From: CAYNSX01 sp964400165 | GTDB lineage: Bacteria > Armatimonadota > Hebobacteria > CAYNSX01 | Direction of reading: 5' to 3' | Assembly: GCA_964400165.1 (NCBI GenBank) | Contig: CAYNSX010000053.1 | Location: 1-10,933, forward strand | Length of the DNA: 10,933 nt | Part shown: one piece after another, positions 6,332 through 10,933 of the stretch | Layout: each line of letters opens with the position of its first letter | Position numbering within the stretch: the stretch's first letter is position 1 | The notes under the pieces: model-generated | What the model saw: the letters and a program-made list of their open reading frames with translations, nothing else | Told to the model about the DNA's origin: nothing | Database searches by the model: none | Program-made: the position numbers and the translations under genes

Positions 6332-6909
6332 GGGTCCCTCCCGGGTGGGTGCGATACTGCTCGATGACCGCGCGCGCCACGGTGTCCATCGGAGTGTTCG
6401 TGTCGCGGCTGCGCCGTTGGAGCAGCAGATAGGCCGCCTCTTCGTGCAGGCCTTCGTGTGCAGTCAGGAGGCCCTTCGCGCGTTCGACGACTTTCCGTGA
6501 TTCTAGCGCATCCTGCAAGGTGGCCAGCCGGCCCCGCAGCGCCATCTGGTCGCGAGCCCGCGCCCAGGCCAGTCGCACCGCGGTAGCCAAGGCGTCCGCC
6601 GCTACCGGCTTCACCAGATAGGCGAAGCCGCCGCACTCTTCGGCGCGGCGTTGCAGGTCCTCGTCGGCGTACGCCGTGACGATGACCGACGGCGCGCCCG
6701 ACTCGTCCCACAGTTCCTGGACGAGGTCGAGCCCGCTGCCGTCGGGCAGTTTGATGTCCGCGACGACCACTTCGGGCGTCTGCTGGCGTGCCGATGCGCG
6801 CGTCGGCCAGCGAGCGCGCCTCGCATGAGATCACCCATCCGGCGCCTTCCAGCGCCGTCCGAATGGCGAGGGCCGTGGCGGGGTCGTCTTCGACGACGAG
6901 GATGCGCAT
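6249..6909 (-). pseudogene. ANTAR-domain response regulator (PdtaR/AmiR type), interrupted by a frameshift
   Basis: The gene starts at ATG 6909, one base after the kinase stop codon. The first frame reads MRILVVEDDPATALAIRTAL, the start of a receiver domain with acidic residues D8 and D9, and continues to about base 6810. The rest of the receiver is in another frame from about 6776: PEVVVADIKLPDG with the phospho-acceptor Asp, SVIVTAYAD with the conserved Thr, and YLVKP with the conserved Lys. The ANTAR RNA-binding domain follows (ALESRKVVERAKGLL to RRSRDTNTP and ARAVIEQY). The span of 661 bases carries one extra base (or lacks two) within 6776-6815. The conserved parts are otherwise intact, so the break is either a sequencing/assembly error or a recent mutation. 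An Arg-rich tail of ~27 residues overlaps the next gene. ANTAR proteins bind paired hexaloop hairpins in mRNA and antiterminate transcription. Confidence 0.85.
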
Positions 6910-6910
6910 G

Positions 6911-7582
6911 TCAGGCGCCGTTCGATGGAGCAGGACGGGGCAACTCCGTCCAGACTTCCACCCCGCTCCCGCGGGCCGGCCGCCACTGCGGGTCCCGGCC
7001 AAAGTGTTCCCGCGCCAGCCGGCGCACGAGTTGCACGCCGAACCCGCCGTCCGTGTCCGGGCAGAAGCCCTCGGGGAGGCCGCGGCCGTTGTCAGTCACC
7101 GTCAGCGTGATGTGCGCTCCGTCCGCCTCCAGGGCGACGACAATTTCGGTGGCTTCGCTGTGCTGCACGGCGTTCAGCACCAACTCGTGGGCGATCAACG
7201 CCAGCGGCTGCGCATGCTGCGGTGCAATCGGAACCGGATGCTGCGGCAGGTGGAGGCGCACCGGCATCGGGTCAGCCAGCACACGCCAGGTCTGATCGGC
7301 GAGCGTCTGCAGGAGCCGCCCGGCATCCGGCGCCTGCGGCGTGCAATACAACACTTCGTGGGCCGCGGCTAACGCCTGCAGGAACGATTGCATACGGTGC
7401 GGGTCGGCATGGGTGCGTTCCACGAGGGCCGCAAACAACTGCAATTCGTTCTTGAACTCATGGTGAACAGCGGCGGAGTTGGACAGGACAGCAGAGGCGC
7501 CGTCGCGGCGGCGGGCTTGGGTCAAGACTTGCAACAGGTCAGGAGTATCGCGGAACCCTGGACTCGTCTCTGGTTCGGACAC
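6911..7582 (-). CDS. Sensorless histidine kinase, HisKA_2/PdtaS-like
   Basis: A 223-residue cytoplasmic kinase expected to phosphorylate the ANTAR regulator that follows. Residues ~30-80 form the dimerisation/phospho-acceptor helices, with HHEFKNELQ (40-48) matching the HHRVKNNLQ box of HisKA_2 kinases; H40 or H41 is the likely phospho-acceptor. The ATP-binding domain at ~120-215 shows the N-box HELVLNAVQHS (132-142, N137), the G1 box TDNGRGLPEG (163-172) and a G2-like GGFGVQLVRRLA (179-190). PdtaS-type kinases normally carry GAF/PAS sensor domains before this core; none is present, so the signal must come from a partner or from dimer state. The GTG at 7582 has AAGGAGG exactly seven bases upstream. 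The stop codon is one base from the regulator ATG. Confidence 0.9.
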   Translation of the reverse strand: MSEPETSPGFRDTPDLLQVLTQARRRDGASAVLSNSAAVHHEFKNELQLFAALVERTHADPHRMQSFLQALAAAHEVLYCTPQAPDAGRLLQTLADQTWRVLADPMPVRLHLPQHPVPIAPQHAQPLALIAHELVLNAVQHSEATEIVVALEADGAHITLTVTDNGRGLPEGFCPDTDGGFGVQLVRRLAREHFGRDPQWRPARGSGVEVWTELPRPAPSNGA

Positions 7583-7589
7583 CTTGCCC

Positions 7590-7619
7590 CCTCCTTCTGC
7601 CCGGCGTCGCGACCAGGGC
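7590..7619 (-). other. 5' leader hairpin and ribosome-binding site of the kinase gene
   Basis: The ribosome-binding site AAGGAGG is at 7596-7590. Just upstream, 7619-7599 can form GCCC/GGGC plus GGU/GCC with one bulged U and a six-base loop CGCGAC. This imperfect stem ends three bases before the ribosome-binding site. The loop does not have the A-at-1, G-at-4 pattern of ANTAR target hairpins, so it is not a recognisable autoregulatory site. Confidence 0.3.
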
Positions 7620-7640
7620 TAAGAAACTGCTTGAGTATCC

Positions 7641-7669
7641 ATTTTAGCGCGTTTGTATGGCCATTTCAA
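7641..7669 (-). promoter_or_regulatory. Sigma-70-type promoter overlapping the tpiA stop codon
   Basis: On the minus strand TTGAAA (7669-7664) and TAAAAT (7646-7641) are separated by exactly 17 bases; each differs from consensus at one position. The -10 contains the tpiA TAA stop. Transcription would start near 7634, giving a leader of about 50 bases before the kinase GTG at 7582. This allows the kinase/ANTAR/153-aa genes to be expressed apart from the glycolytic genes. Confidence 0.6.
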
Positions 7670-8453
7670 CAATTCTGACAAACCGTGCCGCCTCCAGACT
7701 GGCGCCTCCCACCAAGGCCCCGTCAATCTCCGGATAGGCGAAAAAGCCGTCCGCGTTGTCGGGGGTCACGCTCCCCCCGTAGAGGATCCGGGCCGCAATG
7801 CCCGCATCCGGGCCGTAAATCTCGTTCAGGGTCATGCGGATGAGGCCGGCGATGCGGTTGGCCTCGGCGGGGTCGCAGTGCTCGCCGGTGCCGATCGCCC
7901 AGACCGGTTCGTACGTGATGGTCAGGCGGACGGCCTCGTCAGACGCCACTTCTTGCACGGCGGCCTCGACCTGCTTGCGCACGACGGAGTCGGTGCGCCC
8001 GTCCTCGCGCTCCGCCAGCGTTTCGCCGGCACAGACGATGGGGTGCAGCCCGTGCCGCAGCGCGGCGCGCAGTTTACGGTTGACGGCGGCGTTGGTGTCG
8101 TTGAAGTGGGCGAGCAAGTCGGTGTCGAGGTTGCTGGCGCCGAAGCGCCCGCGCCGCTCCGAGTGGCCGACGATGACGAACGCACACCCGACCGCCGCCA
8201 GCATCAGCGCCGAGACCTGGCCGGTGTAGGCGCCGCTGTCCTCCCAGAAGCAGTCCTGCGCGCCGAGGTGAATGGGCGACCCGCGCAGCGCGTCGCCGAC
8301 CGCAGCCAGCGCCGGGAACGGCGGGCACAGCACCACTTCGACGCCGGTTGTGCCGCCGAGGCCGGCGCGCACGGCGCCGGCGAGCGCCGCCGCCTCGGGG
8401 GCCGTCGTGTGACATTTCCAGTTGCCGGCGACGAGCGGCGTGCGGAGCGCCAC
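7644..8453 (-). CDS. tpiA: Triosephosphate isomerase
   Basis: Interconverts dihydroxyacetone phosphate and glyceraldehyde 3-phosphate in glycolysis and gluconeogenesis. The 269 residues are longer than the usual ~250. The catalytic set is intact: N11 and K13 in AGNWK, catalytic His97 in VGHSERR, catalytic Glu182 in YEPVWAIGTG, the phosphate-binding YGGSV at 225-229, and DGALVGGASL at 244-253. About 13 extra residues lie after GHSERR (~104-118) compared with the E. coli enzyme. The GTG at 8453 has no clear ribosome-binding site and starts two bases after the preceding stop codon, so coupled translation is likely. It shares an operon with pgk, but two genes separate them. Confidence 0.97.
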   Translation of the reverse strand: MALRTPLVAGNWKCHTTAPEAAALAGAVRAGLGGTTGVEVVLCPPFPALAAVGDALRGSPIHLGAQDCFWEDSGAYTGQVSALMLAAVGCAFVIVGHSERRGRFGASNLDTDLLAHFNDTNAAVNRKLRAALRHGLHPIVCAGETLAEREDGRTDSVVRKQVEAAVQEVASDEAVRLTITYEPVWAIGTGEHCDPAEANRIAGLIRMTLNEIYGPDAGIAARILYGGSVTPDNADGFFAYPEIDGALVGGASLEAARFVRIVEMAIQTR

Positions 8454-8455
8454 GG

Positions 8456-9010
8456 TCAGGCGGGTCGCGACCAGCGGTAGGCGGAAGTGGGTTCGCCGAC
8501 CGCCAGATAGGAACTCGTGGCGAAAACGCCCTGCACTCCGCGCAGTTTCTCCATCATCGCCCGGTCAATCGCGGTCTTCGACGCGCCGTAGAGCCAGCAC
8601 AGGACGCGGTTGTCGCCGACCGGCCGGGCTTCGACGACTTCGCCGATGGCGTGCAACTGCTGCAGGACGGAGGCGCGCTGCAGACTGTCCACCGTCATTT
8701 CAACGAAGGCCTCGGTCGGCGCGGTGCCCTTGCCGCCCGCCGCCGGGCGCTGAAAGCCGGCGCCGTCCTCGGCGACCTCCACCAGCGCGAAGTTGACCTG
8801 CGGCCACAAGGCCACCTGGCCGGCGATTTCCTGGGCGCGGCCCTCGTCGACCTCGCGCAGAATGGCGACGACATCGTATTGCCCGTAGAGGATGGCCGTC
8901 TCGCGCACCTCGGCGAACTCGCGCAGCGACGCGCTCAACTTCAGCAAGTCGGGCGACGCGGAGGTGATGAGCAGGAAAGCGGTGCCGAGGGTGTTCTGCG
9001 CGCGGGCCAT
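8456..9010 (-). CDS. Stand-alone tandem RAM/Lrp-AsnC-like ligand-binding domain protein
   Basis: The 184 residues hold two copies of an alpha/beta domain resembling the amino-acid-binding (RAM) half of Lrp/AsnC regulators. Domain 1 is ~9-80, with AFLLITSASPDLL, then LREFAEVRETAILYGQYDVVAIL, a close match to the family's EV-x5-YGxYDV signature. Domain 2 is ~100-172 and more divergent, starting AFVEMTVD and ending VFATSSYLAVG. A Gly/Ala/Pro-rich linker (~81-98) joins them. There is no helix-turn-helix, so it is not a conventional DNA-binding regulator; it may sense an amino acid or other small ligand and act on a partner protein (inference). The ATG at 9010 has GAGGT overlapping the upstream stop codon. 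Another ACT-like ferredoxin-fold family is possible. Confidence 0.7.
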   Translation of the reverse strand: MARAQNTLGTAFLLITSASPDLLKLSASLREFAEVRETAILYGQYDVVAILREVDEGRAQEIAGQVALWPQVNFALVEVAEDGAGFQRPAAGGKGTAPTEAFVEMTVDSLQRASVLQQLHAIGEVVEARPVGDNRVLCWLYGASKTAIDRAMMEKLRGVQGVFATSSYLAVGEPTSAYRWSRPA

Positions 9011-9020
9011 TACGCGGACC

Positions 9021-10097
9021 TCACACGACCAGCAATTCGCGCGGCGCGTCGGTCAGGATCTCAACACCGCGGTCGGTGGTCAGGATGTCGTCTTCGATCC
9101 GCACGCCGCCGACGCCGGGCACATACAGTCCCGGCTCGATCGTGCTGACGCACTGCGGCTCCAACAGGAACGGGCAGCGGCCGAGCAGCCCGAGGCCGTG
9201 GCCGACGCCGTGCACCATCGGGCCGTAGCCGCCCTCGGCGAAGATGCGCGAGCAGGCGGCGTTGATGTCCTCCTTCGCGGCGCGCTGCTCGCACAGTCGG
9301 AAGGCCTCTTGCTGCGCGCGGTGCACCAGGTCATGCAGCGCGCGCTGCGCGTCGGTGGCGTCGCCGAAAACGAAGGTGCGGGTGATGTCCGAGCCGCAGC
9401 CCTCGATGAGCGCGCCGAAGTCGGCCATCACGAAATCGCCGCGGCGCAGGCGGCGGTGGCCGGTCGGCGCGTGTGGGAGCGCGCAGTTCGGCCCGAACGC
9501 GACAATGCTGCCGAAAGCGGTGCCCTCGCTGCCGTGCGCAATCATCCGGGCGTTGATCTCGCCCGCCAGGTCCAATTCCGTCATTCCCTCGTGCAGCAGC
9601 GGCGGCACTTCCTGCACCACCTGCGAGGCGATGTCGCAGGCGGCGCGCAGGCGCTCGACTTCGGCCTCGTCCTTGTAGGTAGCGACGCGCTGGAAGTCGT
9701 CGGTGCGGTCAACAAGCGTGCGGCCCCAGAGCGACTCATCGAGAAACGCCTTGGCGCGCACCGACAGGTGCTCACCCCAATAGCCCACTCGCACGCCCTT
9801 CGGAATCACATACGCGAGATGTTCGGCGAGGCGCGCCGCCTCGTGGCGGTGGCCATATTCGATGACCGGAAACCCGGTCCCGCGTGCCGACTCGGTCTGC
9901 AACGCCGCGGCGATGATCGTGAGGCCGCCATCCGCCTGCAACACGCCGATGCCCTCGCCGCCGCCGGTGAAGAAGCGCAGCGCCGTCGCGTGCCCGAGCG
10001 TCAGCGCGTAGTCGGCGCCGCCCGATTCGAAGAGGCGGCGCACCCGGGCCGCGTAATCGGGCGCGGTGCGGTGCGCAGCTTCGAGCGCGACGCTCAT
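9021..10097 (-). CDS. M24-family metallopeptidase (Xaa-Pro aminopeptidase/dipeptidase-like)
   Basis: The true start is the ATG at 10097, which overlaps the pgk stop codon as ATGA, giving 358 residues; longer readings upstream only shadow pgk. The N-terminal creatinase-like domain is ~10-140, and the C-terminal pita-bread domain ~145-358. Metal ligands expected for aminopeptidase P/prolidase are present: D226 (VMADFG), D237 (SDITRTF), H300 (HGVGHGLGL), E321 (STIEPGLYVPG) and E335 (VRIEDD). The substrate-site PHAPTG is at 208-213. The conserved VHE/VHD that normally follows GHGLGL is missing, replaced by LGRCPF, so activity or specificity may differ. It likely hydrolyses X-Pro peptides in the cytoplasm. 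Ten bases separate its stop from the RAM-protein start. Confidence 0.9.
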   Translation of the reverse strand: MSVALEAAHRTAPDYAARVRRLFESGGADYALTLGHATALRFFTGGGEGIGVLQADGGLTIIAAALQTESARGTGFPVIEYGHRHEAARLAEHLAYVIPKGVRVGYWGEHLSVRAKAFLDESLWGRTLVDRTDDFQRVATYKDEAEVERLRAACDIASQVVQEVPPLLHEGMTELDLAGEINARMIAHGSEGTAFGSIVAFGPNCALPHAPTGHRRLRRGDFVMADFGALIEGCGSDITRTFVFGDATDAQRALHDLVHRAQQEAFRLCEQRAAKEDINAACSRIFAEGGYGPMVHGVGHGLGLLGRCPFLLEPQCVSTIEPGLYVPGVGGVRIEDDILTTDRGVEILTDAPRELLVV

Positions 10098-10933
10098 CGG
10101 GCGGCCGCCGCCGGTTCGGCGTCGCGCAGGACGGCGACGCCGGGCAGCACTTTGCCGGAAAGCATTTCCAGCGTCGCCCCGCCGCCGGTCGAGACATGCG
10201 TGACGCGGTCGGCGTAGCCGAGTTGCTCGACCGCTGCCGCCGAATCGCCGCCGCCGACGATGGTGATGCCGTGGCAGGCGGCCAGCGCCTTGGCCATCGC
10301 CAGGGTCCCCTCGGCCAGCGCCGGGATTTCGAACACGCCCATCGGGCCGTTCCAAATCACCTGGCTGGCGCCGCTAATGTAGGTCTCAAAGAACTCGCGG
10401 GTCGCCCTGCCGATGTCGGCGCCCATCCAGCCGGGCGGGATCTCGGAGACGGGGACGATGCGGCGCTCGGCGTCCGCGCGCAGATCGGTGGTGACGACGA
10501 CATCCACGGGCAGTTCGAGCGGGCGGCCCGACTCGGCGGCGAGTTCGAGCAGCCGGGCGCAGTAGTCAACATTCTTCTCATCCAACAGCGACTTGCCGAC
10601 TTCCATTCCCTTCGCCTTCAGGAAGGTGTAGGCCATTCCGCCGCCGACCAGGATGGCATCGCAGCGCGGCAGCAGGTGCTCGATGAGCGGCAGCTTGTCC
10701 GCGATTTTGGCGCCGCCGAGCAGCACGACGAACGGCTGCTGCGGGTTCTCGATCGCCTCGGAGAGGATGCGCACTTCTCTCTCGAGCAGGAAGCCCGCCA
10801 CCGCCGGCAAGTGCGCCGCGACCCCCGTGACAGAAGCGTGCGCCCGGTGCGCCGAGCCGAAGGCATCGTCCACATAAATGTCGGCCAGCGCGGCGAGTTG
10901 CGCCGCGAAGGCGGGGTCGTTGGCAGTCTCTTC
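10094..10933 (-). CDS. pgk: Phosphoglycerate kinase, 5' part cut off by the window edge
   Basis: Transfers phosphate from 1,3-bisphosphoglycerate to ADP in glycolysis. Only the last 279 residues of about 395-400 are in the window; the frame is open to the edge at 10933. Visible motifs are IYVDDAFGSAHRAHAS near the start of the fragment, LLGGAKIADKLPLIEHLL, the nucleotide-site LVGGGMAYTFLKAKG, WNGPMGVFE, the TIVGGGDSAAAVEQ loop and HVSTGGGATLEMLSGK. The C-terminus ends in a short Ala-rich tail. Its TGA stop overlaps the ATG of the M24 gene by four bases, so the two are translationally coupled. Confidence 0.97.
   Translation of the reverse strand, partial: EETANDPAFAAQLAALADIYVDDAFGSAHRAHASVTGVAAHLPAVAGFLLEREVRILSEAIENPQQPFVVLLGGAKIADKLPLIEHLLPRCDAILVGGGMAYTFLKAKGMEVGKSLLDEKNVDYCARLLELAAESGRPLELPVDVVVTTDLRADAERRIVPVSEIPPGWMGADIGRATREFFETYISGASQVIWNGPMGVFEIPALAEGTLAMAKALAACHGITIVGGGDSAAAVEQLGYADRVTHVSTGGGATLEMLSGKVLPGVAVLRDAEPAAAAR

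Noticed and set aside
7599..7619. ANTAR-target RNA hairpin in the kinase leader
   Set aside because: The loop is six bases but reads CGCGAC, without A at position 1, and there is no second hexaloop hairpin next to it, so it does not fit the known two-hairpin motif.
8892..10217. 441-codon open frame on the plus strand
   Set aside because: Antisense shadow of the RAM gene, M24 gene and the end of pgk; no recognisable motif, and the opposite strand carries complete catalytic residues.
10098..10355. N-terminal extension of the M24 protein to an upstream start at 10355
   Set aside because: The extra 86 residues are Arg/Gly-rich and lie out of frame inside pgk. The ATG at 10097, overlapping the pgk stop, gives a normal family length.

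Overview
The window is a GC-rich, gene-dense bacterial chromosome segment of mostly core genes, with GTG starts, short intergenic gaps and overlapping stop/start codons. No gene fixes the phylum. The dispersed palindromic repeats at 5646-5766, a PdtaS/PdtaR-like two-component pair and the inserted loop in TpiA suggest an uncultured GC-rich lineage (Armatimonadota- or Chloroflexota-like is my guess, low confidence).

Layout. (1) 1-778, plus strand: an unrecognised protein with a hydrophobic N-terminus and a proline-rich tail, whose reading frame stays open to the window edge. (2) 4396 down to 791, minus strand: tRNA-Gln(UUG), prs, rplY (L25/Ctc), a previously uncalled 36-codon arginine-rich microprotein, and pepA. 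The tRNA-Gln/prs/rplY order is conserved in distant bacteria, but the usual next gene pth is absent here and the microprotein and pepA occupy its place. (3) 4472-5629, plus strand: an M50 site-2-type membrane metalloprotease with a C-terminal CBS pair, divergent from the tRNA. (4) 5630-5869: a convergent intergenic region with a palindromic MITE-like repeat, a rho-independent terminator for the minus-strand genes, and two back-to-back families of 7-nt tandem repeats that run into the last gene's stop codon. (5) 10933 down to 5870, minus strand: pgk (3' part only), an M24 metallopeptidase, a stand-alone tandem RAM/AsnC-like domain protein, tpiA, a sensorless HisKA_2-type histidine kinase, an ANTAR response regulator broken by a +1 frameshift, and an unrecognised 153-residue protein.

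How they work together. pgk and tpiA are glycolytic partners that are often adjacent. Here an aminopeptidase-like gene and a two-domain putative small-molecule sensor lie between them, all joined by overlaps or gaps of 10 nt or less. A well-formed sigma-70-type promoter overlaps the tpiA stop codon, so the kinase/ANTAR/153-aa cassette can be transcribed separately. ANTAR proteins act by binding RNA and antiterminating transcription, so this cassette is the nearest thing in the window to an undescribed regulatory system. The other poorly explained item is the microprotein between rplY and pepA.
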